Positions 31,471 through 40,068 of a stretch of 64,000 nucleotides of DNA are shown one piece after another (position 1 is the stretch's first letter; the number at the start of each line of letters is the position of its first letter). Where the stretch lies: positions 248,001-312,000 of the forward strand of contig NZ_CANMSY010000001.1 in NCBI RefSeq assembly GCF_947500705.1, read 5' to 3'. Both the position numbers and the translations under genes were made by a program. The notes beneath the pieces were generated by a model. That model did no database searches and was not told where the DNA came from. It saw only the letters and a program-made list of their open reading frames with translations. Source of the stretch: an uncultured Brachybacterium sp. GTDB lineage: Bacteria > Actinomycetota > Actinomycetes > Actinomycetales > Dermabacteraceae.

Positions 31471-32940
31471 TCAGGAGGGGCGCGCCCCGAGGGTCACGTC
31501 GATCGTCTCCACGGTCCCTGCCCGCACCACCTCGAACTGGTGGGTCGCACCGATCTCGAGTCCGCGCACCACGCCCGTGAGCGCTGCGGCGCCGCCGACC
31601 GGGATGTCGTCGATCCCGATGATGAGGTCCCCCTCCTGCAGATCGGCATCGGAGGCGGGACTCTGCGGCTCGATGCTCACCACCTCGGCACCGCGGTGGG
31701 TCGCCCCGCCCTCCGAGGAGGATCCATCCGTGCTGGTGACCCCCAGGAAGGCATGCTCGGCGGTGCCATCCTCCTGGAGCTGATCGGCGATCATCGCAGC
31801 CGTGTTCGAGGGGATCGCGAAGCCCAGCCCGATGCTGCCCGCCTGACCGGAGGCGTTCGGGATACCGGCGATCGCGGTGTTGATCCCGATCACCTGTCCG
31901 GCGGCGTCCACCAGCGGACCGCCGGAGTTGCCCGGGTTGATCGCGGCGTCGGTCTGGATCGCGGAGGAGTAGGTGGTGTCGGACCCGTCGGCTTCCTCCC
32001 CGGAGGCGGAGACCGGACGGTCCAGCGCCGAGACGATGCCGGTGGTGACGGTGTTCTGCAGACCCAGCGGGGTGCCGAGCGCCATCACCGGCTGCCCCAC
32101 CTCGACCGTCGTGGAGTCGGCGAAGGTGGAGGGCTGGAGGCCCGACGGCGCGGAGTCCAGACGGATCACGGCGAGATCGGTGGTGGGGTCCGTGCCGACG
32201 ATCGAGGCCGGGTAGCTGAGCCCGTCGCTCGTGGTGACCTCCACACCCTGAGCCGCGTCGACCACATGGTTGTTGGTCAGGATCGTGCCCCGCTCGTCGA
32301 GGATCACGCCGGTGCCCTGGCTGGTGCCGCTGCCGGTGGAGACCTGGATCGCCACCGCGCTGGGCCCGACCTGCTCGGCGATCATCGCCCAGTCGACGTC
32401 CTCGCCGCTGGTGACGGCGGCGGGTCGGGCCTCGGTGCTCGAGGCGGGGGCCTCCTGCACGGTGGGAGCGAGGTCGGAGCCGGCGAGCTGGTCGTAGGCC
32501 ACCACTCCCCCGAGGGTCGCACCGCTCGAGAGCAGCATCCCCAGCGCGACCAGCCCGGTCACCCCGCCCCAGCCCGGCCCGCGACGCGACGAGGCCGGAG
32601 GGGCAGGACTGACGGCGGAGGACGCCGCGGCGAGCGAGGTCACGTTGGCAGGGGATGTCGCAGCGGTCGGGGCTGTGGGGTCCGGCGAGGCCATGAGGTA
32701 CGGAGTACCGGCGAGGGCCGGAGCATCGGCAGGGGCCGACGGGGCCGGGGTGCCTGCGAGGTCCGGAGTACCTGCAGGGGCCGGAGTACCTGCAGGGACC
32801 GAAGTAGCTGCAGGGGCCGGAGTACCGGAGGGAAACAGTCCCTGTGCGCTCTGGTGCTCGGGCGCCGGGGGCTCCCACTGCCGGGGCTGCCGGGGGGCGG
32901 TGAAGTAGTCGTCCTGGTGCGGTGTGTGCTCGTCGCTCAT
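31471..32940 (-). CDS. HtrA/PepD-like membrane-anchored serine protease with PDZ domain
   Basis: Envelope quality-control protease, 489 residues. A disordered Pro/Ala/Thr-rich cytoplasmic tail (1-120) carries six-residue repeats. One transmembrane helix (about 126-149) puts the trypsin-like domain outside. The catalytic triad is His225 (TNNHVVDAA), Asp255 (TTDLAVIRL) and Ser339 (NPGNSGGPLV). A PDZ domain follows (about 397-486). The start ATG at 32940 has AGGTGG five nt upstream. It lies 23 bp downstream of menD, so it probably shares that transcript. No two-component genes are adjacent, unlike many htrA loci. Confidence 0.93.
   Translation of the reverse strand: MSDEHTPHQDDYFTAPRQPRQWEPPAPEHQSAQGLFPSGTPAPAATSVPAGTPAPAGTPDLAGTPAPSAPADAPALAGTPYLMASPDPTAPTAATSPANVTSLAAASSAVSPAPPASSRRGPGWGGVTGLVALGMLLSSGATLGGVVAYDQLAGSDLAPTVQEAPASSTEARPAAVTSGEDVDWAMIAEQVGPSAVAIQVSTGSGTSQGTGVILDERGTILTNNHVVDAAQGVEVTTSDGLSYPASIVGTDPTTDLAVIRLDSAPSGLQPSTFADSTTVEVGQPVMALGTPLGLQNTVTTGIVSALDRPVSASGEEADGSDTTYSSAIQTDAAINPGNSGGPLVDAAGQVIGINTAIAGIPNASGQAGSIGLGFAIPSNTAAMIADQLQEDGTAEHAFLGVTSTDGSSSEGGATHRGAEVVSIEPQSPASDADLQEGDLIIGIDDIPVGGAAALTGVVRGLEIGATHQFEVVRAGTVETIDVTLGARPS
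32702..32818 (-). repeat. 18-bp minisatellite in the HtrA-like gene
   Basis: Six full units of about 18 bp plus a half unit: 32702-32719, 32720-32737, half unit 32738-32746, 32747-32764, 32765-32782, 32783-32800 and 32801-32818. The clearest unit is GGAGTACCTGCAGGGGCC. It codes for GTPAPA-type hexapeptides in the cytoplasmic tail and keeps frame. Confidence 0.85.
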
Positions 32941-32963
32941 GGGATCCACCTCAGCATCCCTGC

Positions 32964-34790
32964 TCAAGAATTCCTCGGGATGCCGCTGGACATCTCCTGG
33001 ACGACCAGCACGCGCAGGCCGCGCGACGGCTCGGCCAGCGCGGCCGGGAGGGATTGAGGAGTGACCTGCTGCGCCGTCGCCCCGAGCGCCGCTGCCGCAG
33101 CGGTGATGTCGACTCCGTGCGGAGTCGTGAAGAAGCGTCGCAGCAGCGCGGGGGGAGCCGCGGCATGCTCGAGCCCGGAGAAGATCCGGCCGCCGCCGTC
33201 ATCGACCACGACCAGGTCGAGCTCCGGGGTCTCCTCCTCCGGGCCGATGATCAGCCCGGTGAGGTCGTGCAGGGCCGTGAGATCTCCGACCAGCACCCGC
33301 ACGCGCCCGGGGTTGCTGTGGATGTCCTGGGACTGCTGGGCCTGCTGCACCCGCTGGGCCTGCTCGACCTGCTCGACCTGCTCGACCTGCTGGACCCGCT
33401 GGGCCTGGAGCGCCAGGGCGATGCCTCCGGCCATCGCGGTGGTGCCGTCGATGCCGGCCAGTCCTCGATTGGCGATCACCCGGGCCGCAGTCGGACCGCC
33501 ATGCTGCTCGAGGTCGCGGATCAGGCTCGAGGAGCCGAGCACGAGCACATCCCCCGTCGCGCAGGACTCCCAGACGGCGAGCGCAGCGTGCTGCTGCCAG
33601 GTCCGGGGCAGTGCTCCGGCGGCGCCGTCGGCCGCCTTCGCCCAGGCCGCCAGCCGGTCCGTGCGCCCCTCCTCGTCCACGGGGAACGCCTCCTGCCCCA
33701 CTGCCCCGGGCACCACGAGCCGCGCACGGCGAGCGACGTCGGGCCAGTCCAGGTGCGGATCCACCACGATCACCTCGACGTCCTCGGCCCCGAGCAGCGC
33801 GCCGACGACCGGCCGGGAGAGCGTGGGATGACCGAACACGATCGCCCGCTGCGGCCGCAGCGGGTGCCCCGGATCTGCCATCACCTCACGCAGCAGCGCG
33901 GGATAGCGGGGCACCAGACTCGCCCCGCGGAGCGCACCGGAGCTGGGCTCGGCCAGGAGCGGCAGCTGGTGCCCGGCGGCGAACTCGGCGGCGGCGGGGC
34001 CTGCACCGTCGCCTGCGACGACCACGGTGCGGTCGTCCACCGGCACCGGCTCCGCAGAGGGCGCCGCGGGACGGGTGCGATGAGTGAGCACGATCCGTTC
34101 GCGGGAGGGCGTGGAGATGCTTGGGGCCGCGTCGTCGTGCCGCGTGGCGTCGTGCCGCGTGTCGTCGGGCTGCGGGCGCGGTACCAGCGGGTCCCGGAAG
34201 GAGAGGTTCAGGTGCACCGGGCCCGGATGCTCCGCCGTCGCCGCGGCCAGGGCTCGCGCGGCGGTGGAGACGGCGGTGCGCAGCTCGAGGGGACTCGCCT
34301 GCGCGGCGGTGGGGGCCGGCAGGTCCACGGCCAGGCGCACCAGGGAGCGGAACATCCCAGCCTGCCGGGTGGTCTGGTTGGCGCCCACCTCCCGCAGCTC
34401 GGCGGGACGGTCCGCGGTGAGCACCAGCAGCGGGATCCGGGAGTGGTGGGCCTCCATCACGGCGGCATGCAGATGTGCGGTGGCGGTGCCCGAGGTGGTG
34501 ACCACCGCCGCCGGGTGCGCGGGGTCCTGACGGCTCAGCCCGAGTGCGGTGAAGGCCGCCGCCCGTTCGTCGATCCGCACATGGGCGCGGATCCGCTGCG
34601 CGTTCCCCTCCTCAGCCAGGGCGTAGACCAGGGGGGCCGAGCGGGAGCCGGGGGCGAGCACCGCCTCCCGCACGCCGAGCGCGGCCAGCGCGCTCCAGAG
34701 CGCGACGGACTGGTCGACCGCCCCGGAGCCGGTGGGCAGCGGGGCGTCGATCCACGCCGGCGGAGTGGTCAGGGAGGTTTGCTCAAGCAC
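32964..34790 (-). CDS. menD: SEPHCHC synthase (MenD)
   Basis: Thiamine-diphosphate enzyme joining isochorismate and 2-oxoglutarate in menaquinone synthesis; 608 residues. It shows EAVLAPGSRSAPLVYAL, VTTSGTATAHLHAAVMEA, PLLVLTADRPAELREVGANQ, and the cofactor regions NRGLAGIDGTTAMAGG and VLVGDLTALHDL. Between the last two lies an unusual Gln/Val/Glu repeat of about 26 residues (about 461-487). I choose the GTG at 34790 because TACGCT lies six nt upstream; the frame to 34859 adds non-conserved residues. It is downstream of menC on the same strand but with its own promoter. Confidence 0.95.
   Translation of the reverse strand: MLEQTSLTTPPAWIDAPLPTGSGAVDQSVALWSALAALGVREAVLAPGSRSAPLVYALAEEGNAQRIRAHVRIDERAAAFTALGLSRQDPAHPAAVVTTSGTATAHLHAAVMEAHHSRIPLLVLTADRPAELREVGANQTTRQAGMFRSLVRLAVDLPAPTAAQASPLELRTAVSTAARALAAATAEHPGPVHLNLSFRDPLVPRPQPDDTRHDATRHDDAAPSISTPSRERIVLTHRTRPAAPSAEPVPVDDRTVVVAGDGAGPAAAEFAAGHQLPLLAEPSSGALRGASLVPRYPALLREVMADPGHPLRPQRAIVFGHPTLSRPVVGALLGAEDVEVIVVDPHLDWPDVARRARLVVPGAVGQEAFPVDEEGRTDRLAAWAKAADGAAGALPRTWQQHAALAVWESCATGDVLVLGSSSLIRDLEQHGGPTAARVIANRGLAGIDGTTAMAGGIALALQAQRVQQVEQVEQVEQAQRVQQAQQSQDIHSNPGRVRVLVGDLTALHDLTGLIIGPEEETPELDLVVVDDGGGRIFSGLEHAAAPPALLRRFFTTPHGVDITAAAAALGATAQQVTPQSLPAALAEPSRGLRVLVVQEMSSGIPRNS
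33360..33395 (-). repeat. 9-bp tandem repeat in menD
   Basis: CTGCTCGAC occurs three times in a row (33360-33386) with a fourth, one-base variant (33387-33395). The flanks carry related CTGCTGGGCCTGCTGCAC and CCGCTGGGCCTG copies. It encodes QVE-type tripeptides (VQQVEQVEQVEQAQ) inside the cofactor-binding domain. Confidence 0.85.
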
Positions 34791-34796
34791 CCCGTC

Positions 34797-34802
34797 AGCG
34801 TA
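34797..34802 (-). promoter_or_regulatory. Leaderless -10 element of menD
   Basis: TACGCT on the minus strand, 6 nt before the GTG at 34790. The same hexamer serves acuC and proC. Confidence 0.6.
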
Positions 34803-34969
34803 ATGCGCGCGCAGGGTCGTGTCCCCGACCACCGGGCTGCGGGCACCGGCAGCGGGCATCGGGATCGGCAGCGTCGGCCGCGGCAGCGGCAGCTACAAGT
34901 TCTGCTCCCCTGACGACTCATGTGCTCGTTCGCATCGGTCGTGGCGTCGCAGAACTCCTCACAAAGCCC

Positions 34970-35059
34970 CGGGACGGAGCCATACAGAGCGTCGGGACGG
35001 CGCCGTGCGGGGTGCCGGGACGGCGCCGTACGGGGCGCAGGGACGGAGCCGGGGCGCGC
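34970..35059. repeat. 23-bp tandem repeat between menC and menD
   Basis: Three complete 23-bp units (34970-34992, 34993-35015, 35016-35038) and a 21-bp diverged fourth (35039-35059). Unit core: CGGGACGGCGCCGTACGGGG. Each unit contains the near-palindrome ACGGCGCCGT. It fills the space just after the menC stop; no gene is present in 34803-35065. Confidence 0.85.
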
Positions 35060-35065
35060 GGCGGG

Positions 35066-36043
35066 TCAGAGCTGCGCGGCGCAGGCCTCGAGACGCTGCT
35101 CCCAGCGGGAGGTCAGCTCGGTGCCCGCCGCGTGGCGCTCCAGCAGCTCGGGCGCGGGCGCTGGACGGTCCACGGGCAGGACGCCCTGTGCCGCACGGAG
35201 CGGCACGTCGACCAGGTCGCCGGTGAGCAGCGTGGCAGTGCCGAGGCCGCAGGCGTAGGGCAGCTCGGGCAGCGCGGCGGCGAGGGCGAGGCCGGCGCTG
35301 AGCCCCACGCTGCTCTCGAGGGCCGAGGAGACCACCACCGGCAGTCCGGCCTGCTCGGCCAGCTCCAGGCAGCGCTGCACCCCGCCGAGCGGCTGGACCT
35401 TCATCACCAGCAGGTCGGCTGCCTCGGCGCGGGCGACGAGCAGCGGGTCCTCGGCGCGGCGCACGGACTCGTCCGCGGCGATGGGGATGCCGAGGGCGCG
35501 GCGCAGGGCGGCCAGATCTTCCAGTTCCGCACAGGGCTGCTCGGCGTACTCGAGGCCGCCGGCGGCGCGTTCCAGCACGGGCAGGGCAGCGAGGGCCTCG
35601 TCGAGGGTCCAGGCGGCGTTGGCATCGATCCTCAGCCGGGCAGCGGGGCCCATCGCGTCCCGCACCGCTTCGAGCCGCTCCGCATCCTCGGCGAGGCTCG
35701 AGCCCGGATCGGCGACCTTGATCTTCGCGGTGCTGGCCCCGCCGACGGTCGCGATGCGGTGCGCGAGCGCCGCCGGCACCACCGGGATGGTCGCGTTGAC
35801 CTCGATCTGGTCGCGCAGCGGCGTGGGGCGCTCCGCGGTGGCGTCGGCGAGCGCGGCGTGCAACCACGCGGCGGACTCCTGCGCGTCGTAGTCCCAGAAC
35901 GGAGAGAACTCGGACCAACCGGCCGGGCCGTGCAGCAGCAGACCGTCACGCTCGGTGATGTCGCGGAAGCGAGTGGTCATGGGGATCGTCCACGCGTGGA
36001 CGCGATCGATGCCGCGCTCGCGCAGGGCGGAGGGGATACGCAT
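35066..36043 (-). CDS. menC: o-Succinylbenzoate synthase
   Basis: Enolase-superfamily dehydratase making o-succinylbenzoate from SHCHC; 325 residues. The catalytic lysines are in TAKIKVADP. Metal ligands are in LRIDANAAW, LEYAEQPC and IAADESV, and the second acid/base lysine is in LVMKVQPLGG. The leaderless ATG at 36043 (TACCCT seven nt upstream) sets the start; the longer frame runs antisense to the GNAT gene. It is divergent from GNAT-menB-menE. Actinobacterial members of this family can also have N-acylamino-acid racemase activity, but the men context decides. Confidence 0.93.
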   Translation of the reverse strand: MRIPSALRERGIDRVHAWTIPMTTRFRDITERDGLLLHGPAGWSEFSPFWDYDAQESAAWLHAALADATAERPTPLRDQIEVNATIPVVPAALAHRIATVGGASTAKIKVADPGSSLAEDAERLEAVRDAMGPAARLRIDANAAWTLDEALAALPVLERAAGGLEYAEQPCAELEDLAALRRALGIPIAADESVRRAEDPLLVARAEAADLLVMKVQPLGGVQRCLELAEQAGLPVVVSSALESSVGLSAGLALAAALPELPYACGLGTATLLTGDLVDVPLRAAQGVLPVDRPAPAPELLERHAAGTELTSRWEQRLEACAAQL

Positions 36044-36050
36044 GCCCTCG

Positions 36051-36056
36051 AGGGTA
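36051..36056 (-). promoter_or_regulatory. Leaderless -10 element of menC
   Basis: TACCCT on the minus strand, 7 nt before the ATG at 36043. Confidence 0.6.
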
Positions 36057-36097
36057 ATGACCTGGCGGCACCCAGACCAAGCGGGCGGGATGGCGCC

Positions 36098-36682
36098 GTG
36101 ATCTCCCCCCTCTCCCCGGCGTCTTCCCCTCCCCCGGGGGCGGTGGACGACTACCGGCTGCGCCCCGTGCGCGAGGCCGACGCTCCCGCGCTCCTGGAGG
36201 CCTACAGCTCCGCGCCGGACATGGCCCGGCAGGGCACCGTGACCACACTCGAGCAGGCGAGCGAACAGGTGGCGTGGCTGCTGTCGACGGAGCGTCGGGC
36301 CACGGCGATCGTCGATGAGAACGACACCCTCGTCGGCCTGGTCGCGCTCAGCATCGACGAGCAGAACCGGAACGGCTGGTTCTTCTACTGGCTGCATGCC
36401 GCACATCGCGGGCAGGGGCTGGCCGCCCGGGCGGCGACAGCGGTCGCCGATCGCGCACTGTCCCCGGCGGCTGCCGGAGGCTGGGGGCTGGGCCGCCTCG
36501 AGCTCGGCCACCGCGCGAACAATCCGGCCTCCGGCGCCGTGGCGCGGGCGGCGGGATTCGTGCACGAGGGCACCGAGCGGGGGAAATTCCTCGTGGACGG
36601 CGAGCGCCTGGACGTGCTGACCTACGGCCGGCTCGCGGATGATCCACGGCCGACGGCGACCGGACTACCCTGGCTTCCATGA
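36098..36682 (+). CDS. GNAT-family N-acetyltransferase (RimJ/RimL-like)
   Basis: 194 residues, acetyl-CoA dependent. GNAT features are YRLRPVREADAPALLEAY at the N-terminus, the acetyl-CoA loop LHAAHRGQGLAARAATAV, and the C-terminal RANNPASGAVARAAGFVHEG typical of the RimJ/RimL group. The GTG at 36098 is the best start I see, but there is neither a clear Shine-Dalgarno nor a leaderless -10. A GTG near 36143 (VDDYRLRP) is an alternative. Its stop overlaps the menB ATG (ATGA), yet menB also has its own -10. Substrate unknown. Confidence 0.82.
   Translation: MISPLSPASSPPPGAVDDYRLRPVREADAPALLEAYSSAPDMARQGTVTTLEQASEQVAWLLSTERRATAIVDENDTLVGLVALSIDEQNRNGWFFYWLHAAHRGQGLAARAATAVADRALSPAAAGGWGLGRLELGHRANNPASGAVARAAGFVHEGTERGKFLVDGERLDVLTYGRLADDPRPTATGLPWLP
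36666..36671 (+). promoter_or_regulatory. Leaderless -10 element of menB
   Basis: TACCCT inside the last codons of the GNAT gene, 7 nt before the menB ATG. menB may thus be both coupled to GNAT and independently transcribed. Confidence 0.55.
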
Positions 36683-37674
36683 CCACCCCGCCTGCTCCGC
36701 TGCCCCGTCGGGTCTCCGACACCTTCGATCCGCACCTCTGGCGGGAGGTGCCCGCGAGCGAGCACGGCGGGCCCGCGCTCACCGATCTCACCTACCACCG
36801 CGCGGTTCAGCGGATCGAGTCCGCCGACGGCGAGCGCACCGAGCGGGACCTGCCCACGGTGCGGATCGCCTTCGACCGCCCCGAGGTGCGCAACGCCTTC
36901 CGCCCGCACACCGTCGATGAGCTGTACCGGGCGCTGGATCATGCACGACTGGACACCGGCGTGGGCGTCATCCTGCTCACCGGCAACGGTCCCTCTCCCA
37001 AGGACGGCGGCCACTCCTTCTGCTCCGGCGGGGACCAGCGGATCCGAGGCCGGGCCGGCTACGAGTACGCGGCGGAGGAGGAGTACGACGACACCGCGCA
37101 GGTGCGCACCGGTTCCTCCGGGCGGCTCCACATCCTCGAGGTGCAGCGTCTGATGCGCACCATGGGCAAGGTGGTGATCTCACTGGTGAACGGCTGGGCC
37201 GCCGGCGGTGGGCACTCCCTGCACGTGGTCTCGGACCTCTCGATCGCCTCGCGCGAGCACGCCCGGTTCAAGCAGACCGATGCGAACGTCGGCTCTTTCG
37301 ACGGCGGCTACGGCTCCGCCTATCTCGCCAAGCAGGTGGGTCAGAAGCGGGCCCGGGAGATCTTCTTCCTCGCCGAGGAGTACTCCGCCCAGGACGCCTA
37401 CGAGTGGGGCGCGGTCAACCGCGTGGTCGAGCACGCAGAGATCGAGAACGTGGCCCTGGAGATGGCCGCGACCATCGCCACCAAGTCCCCGCAGGCGATC
37501 CGGATGCTCAAGTTCGCCTTCAACCTCGCTGATGACGGGCTGATGGGCCAGCAGGTCTTCGCCGGAGAGGCGACGCGCCTGGCGTACATGACCGACGAGG
37601 CCGCCGAGGGCCGCGATGCCTTCCTCGAGAAGCGCGACCCGGACTGGTCGCGCTTCCCGCACCCGCAGGGCTGA
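36679..37674 (+). CDS. menB: 1,4-Dihydroxy-2-naphthoyl-CoA synthase
   Basis: Crotonase-fold enzyme closing the naphthoquinone ring from OSB-CoA; 331 residues, with the long N-terminus common in actinobacterial MenB. Signatures: FDRPEVRNAFRPHTVDELY, FCSGGDQRIRGRAGY (oxyanion region), LVNGWAAGGGHSLHVVSDL, and KQTDANVGSFDGGYGSAYLA. The C-terminal FLEKRDPDWSRFPHPQG matches the family. menE begins one base after its stop. Confidence 0.97.
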   Translation: MTTPPAPLPRRVSDTFDPHLWREVPASEHGGPALTDLTYHRAVQRIESADGERTERDLPTVRIAFDRPEVRNAFRPHTVDELYRALDHARLDTGVGVILLTGNGPSPKDGGHSFCSGGDQRIRGRAGYEYAAEEEYDDTAQVRTGSSGRLHILEVQRLMRTMGKVVISLVNGWAAGGGHSLHVVSDLSIASREHARFKQTDANVGSFDGGYGSAYLAKQVGQKRAREIFFLAEEYSAQDAYEWGAVNRVVEHAEIENVALEMAATIATKSPQAIRMLKFAFNLADDGLMGQQVFAGEATRLAYMTDEAAEGRDAFLEKRDPDWSRFPHPQG

Positions 37675-37675
37675 G

Positions 37676-39049
37676 ATGAGTCGGGCTGAGATGAGCGTTC
37701 CCTCCGCCGCGGGCTCCCTGCCCTGGCTGGTCCCGCCCGCCTACGATGCCTCCGCCGCCTCGCTCGCCGTCCACGTCGAGGCGATCGGCGAGGCCATGGC
37801 GGGGCGCGCCCGGCTGTGGCGGGGTCCGTTCGCCGCTCCCTCGCGTCTGCCGCGCGGCTTCGAGGACACTGCACTGGTGGTCCCCACCTCCGGCTCGACC
37901 GGCACCGCCAAGGCCGTCGCCCTGACCCGCAAGGCCCTGCTGGCCTCCCAGGAGGCGACCGCGCAGCTCTTCGCGGCCGACGGCACCGCGCCGGACACCC
38001 AGGGCCACGGTTTCTGGCTGCCCCTGCTCCCTCCCACTCATATCGCCGGGGTGCAGGTCATCGCGCGCGCCCTTCGCACCGCGCAGGTGCTCGGCCTGGA
38101 TGCTCCCGCACTCCCTCATCCGCTGCCGGATCTGCGAGGCCATTTCGATGCCGCGGCGTTCGTCGAGCTCGCCGAGCCCGCTCTTGCCCAGGCCGAGCGG
38201 AGGGGGCTGCCCGCGATCACCTCGCTCGTGCCCACCCAGCTGAGCCGGATCGTCACCGGGACCACCGGGGCCGACGTCCGCGCGCGGTCCCTGCTCAAGC
38301 GCTTCGCCGCCGTGCTCGTCGGCGGTGCCGCGATCAGCGCCGACGTCCTCGCCCGATCTCGCGCCCAGAAGATCGCGGTGCGCTCGACCTACGGCTCCTC
38401 GGAGACGTCCGGCGGCTGCGTCTACGACCGTCGACCCCTGCCGGGCGTGCAGCTGCGTGTCGCGGAGCCCGATGCCGCCGGGGCCGGCCGGCTCGAGATC
38501 TCCTCCCCCACCCTCGCGCTCGGGTATCTCACCGCCGACGGCGGCGTGGACACCACCCCCTTCACCGCTGGTGCTGGTGCTGGTGCTGGTGCTGGTGCTG
38601 GTGCTGGTGCTGGTGAGAGCGCGGGCGCGCGAGCGACGCGATCGTTCCTCACCTCAGACCTCGCCGAGCTCGGCGCCGACGGGGCGCTGACCGTGCTGGG
38701 CCGGGCCGACGACGTGATCAACACCGGTGGCCGCAAGGTCCTGCCGCAGGACGTCGAGCGCGCCATCGACCGCTCGCTGATGCTGCGCGGGATGGTGCGC
38801 GGGAACGTGGTGGTGGGTGTCGCGGACCCGGAGTGGGGACAGCGCATCGAAGCTCTGGTGACCCTCGAGCAGGGGATCGATCCCGCAGAAGCCACCTCCC
38901 TGGTGCGCTCGGCCCTGCGGACCTCCGAGGTGCCGGCGCACATGATCCCCAAGCGGGTCCACGTCGTGGAGCAGCTGCCGATGCTGGGCATCGGCAAGGT
39001 GGACCGGGCCGCGGCCCGTCGCCTCGCCAGCGCTCACCCCACCACTTGA
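37676..39049 (+). CDS. menE: o-Succinylbenzoate-CoA ligase
   Basis: Adenylate-forming enzyme activating OSB with ATP and CoA; 457 residues. The phosphate loop is VPTSGSTGTAKAVALTRKA, the adenine motif is STYGSSETSGG, and the hinge and C-terminal lid are GRADDVINTGGRKVLPQDVE and GIGKVDRAAAR. A run of eight Ala-Gly pairs, from a (GCTGGT)8 microsatellite, sits just before the hinge. The start is ATG 37676, one base after menB; a second ATG at 37691 is possible. Translation is probably coupled to menB. Confidence 0.94.
   Translation: MSRAEMSVPSAAGSLPWLVPPAYDASAASLAVHVEAIGEAMAGRARLWRGPFAAPSRLPRGFEDTALVVPTSGSTGTAKAVALTRKALLASQEATAQLFAADGTAPDTQGHGFWLPLLPPTHIAGVQVIARALRTAQVLGLDAPALPHPLPDLRGHFDAAAFVELAEPALAQAERRGLPAITSLVPTQLSRIVTGTTGADVRARSLLKRFAAVLVGGAAISADVLARSRAQKIAVRSTYGSSETSGGCVYDRRPLPGVQLRVAEPDAAGAGRLEISSPTLALGYLTADGGVDTTPFTAGAGAGAGAGAGAGAGESAGARATRSFLTSDLAELGADGALTVLGRADDVINTGGRKVLPQDVERAIDRSLMLRGMVRGNVVVGVADPEWGQRIEALVTLEQGIDPAEATSLVRSALRTSEVPAHMIPKRVHVVEQLPMLGIGKVDRAAARRLASAHPTT
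38567..38614 (+). repeat. (GCTGGT)8 microsatellite in menE
   Basis: Eight perfect copies of the hexanucleotide GCTGGT, encoding (Ala-Gly)8. The perfect state, with no synonymous drift, suggests recent expansion. Copy change would not shift frame. Confidence 0.95.
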
Positions 39050-39171
39050 TCCTCAGCTCCCACGGGGTGTGATTCGATGCTGGGGCCGGTTCCGGGATCT
39101 GACCGCGGCGTATCCTCGTGGGGGCCGTCGACCGGCGGCCAGCGCTTTTGCCCGCATCCTCGAGGAGCACG

Positions 39172-40068
39172 ATGGCCAGCTTGTCGCAGTGGGTGCAGGG
39201 CGCCCGTCCCCGCACCCTCCCCGCCGCACTGGCCCCCGTCGCCGCCGGCACCGGCGCCGCCGTCTGGCAGCTGCAGAGCCTGCCGGGCGACGTGGACTGG
39301 TCGCTCGTGATCTCTCGGGCGCTGCTCGCCCTCGCCGTCTCGTTCTCCCTGCAGATCGGCGTGAACTATGCCAACGACTATTCCGACGGGATCCGCGGTA
39401 CCGACGACGACCGGGTGGGGCCTTTTCGCCTAACCGGCTCCGGGGCCGCTGCCCCCGCCACCGTGAAGCGTGCGGCGATCCTCGCGCTGGCCCTCGGCGG
39501 TCTGTTCGGGCTGGCGCTGATCGCGCTGGCCCAGATCTGGTGGGCCCTGGTGGTGGGCGCCGCCGCCATCGCCGCCGCCTGGTTCTACACCGGAGGGAAG
39601 AAGCCCTATGGCTACCTGGGGCTCGGAGAGCTGTTCGTGTTCGTGTTCTTCGGGCTGGTCGCCGTCAACGGCACGGCCTACGCGATCACCCAGCAGCCCA
39701 CCTGGGTGGCGCTGCTCGCCTCCGTCGCGATCGGGCTGCTCGCCGTCGCGCTCATGCTCACCAACAACCTGCGGGACATCCCCACCGACGAGGTGGCCGG
39801 CAAGCGGACCCTCGCGGTGCGCCTCGGCCAGCGGGGCACGCGCGGGCTGTACACCGCGATGCTGCTGGTGCCCTTCGTGCTGATGGTGCCGGTGATCGTG
39901 GAGCAGTGGCCGGTGGCGCTGGTGCTGCTCGCCCTGCCGCTCGCGATCGGCCCGGCCCGCACGGTGCTGGGCGGGGCGCGGGGACGTGACCTGATCCCGG
40001 TGCTCGGAGCGACCGGTCGGCTCGAGCTGGTCTACTCGCTGCTGCTGCTCATCGGTCTGATCCTCTGA
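39172..40068 (+). CDS. menA: 1,4-Dihydroxy-2-naphthoate polyprenyltransferase
   Basis: Membrane UbiA-family enzyme attaching the isoprenoid tail to DHNA; 298 residues, about eight to nine transmembrane helices. The first Asp-rich motif is NYANDYSDGIRGTDDDRVG and the second is NNLRDIPTDEVAGKRTLAV. The ATG at 39172 has GAGGAG four nt upstream. A -10 (TATCCT, 39111-39116) leaves a leader of about 50 nt. It is the last men gene of the plus-strand set and its end overlaps the convergent DUF4229 gene by 20 bp. Confidence 0.95.
   Translation: MASLSQWVQGARPRTLPAALAPVAAGTGAAVWQLQSLPGDVDWSLVISRALLALAVSFSLQIGVNYANDYSDGIRGTDDDRVGPFRLTGSGAAAPATVKRAAILALALGGLFGLALIALAQIWWALVVGAAAIAAAWFYTGGKKPYGYLGLGELFVFVFFGLVAVNGTAYAITQQPTWVALLASVAIGLLAVALMLTNNLRDIPTDEVAGKRTLAVRLGQRGTRGLYTAMLLVPFVLMVPVIVEQWPVALVLLALPLAIGPARTVLGGARGRDLIPVLGATGRLELVYSLLLLIGLIL

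Noticed and set aside
34922-36097. N-terminal extension of the GNAT protein by about 390 codons
   Set aside because: It is antisense to menC and includes the 23-bp repeats; the GNAT domain begins only after about 36140.
38567-38614. Phase-variable frameshift switch in menE
   Set aside because: The unit is six bases, so copy change cannot shift the reading frame.
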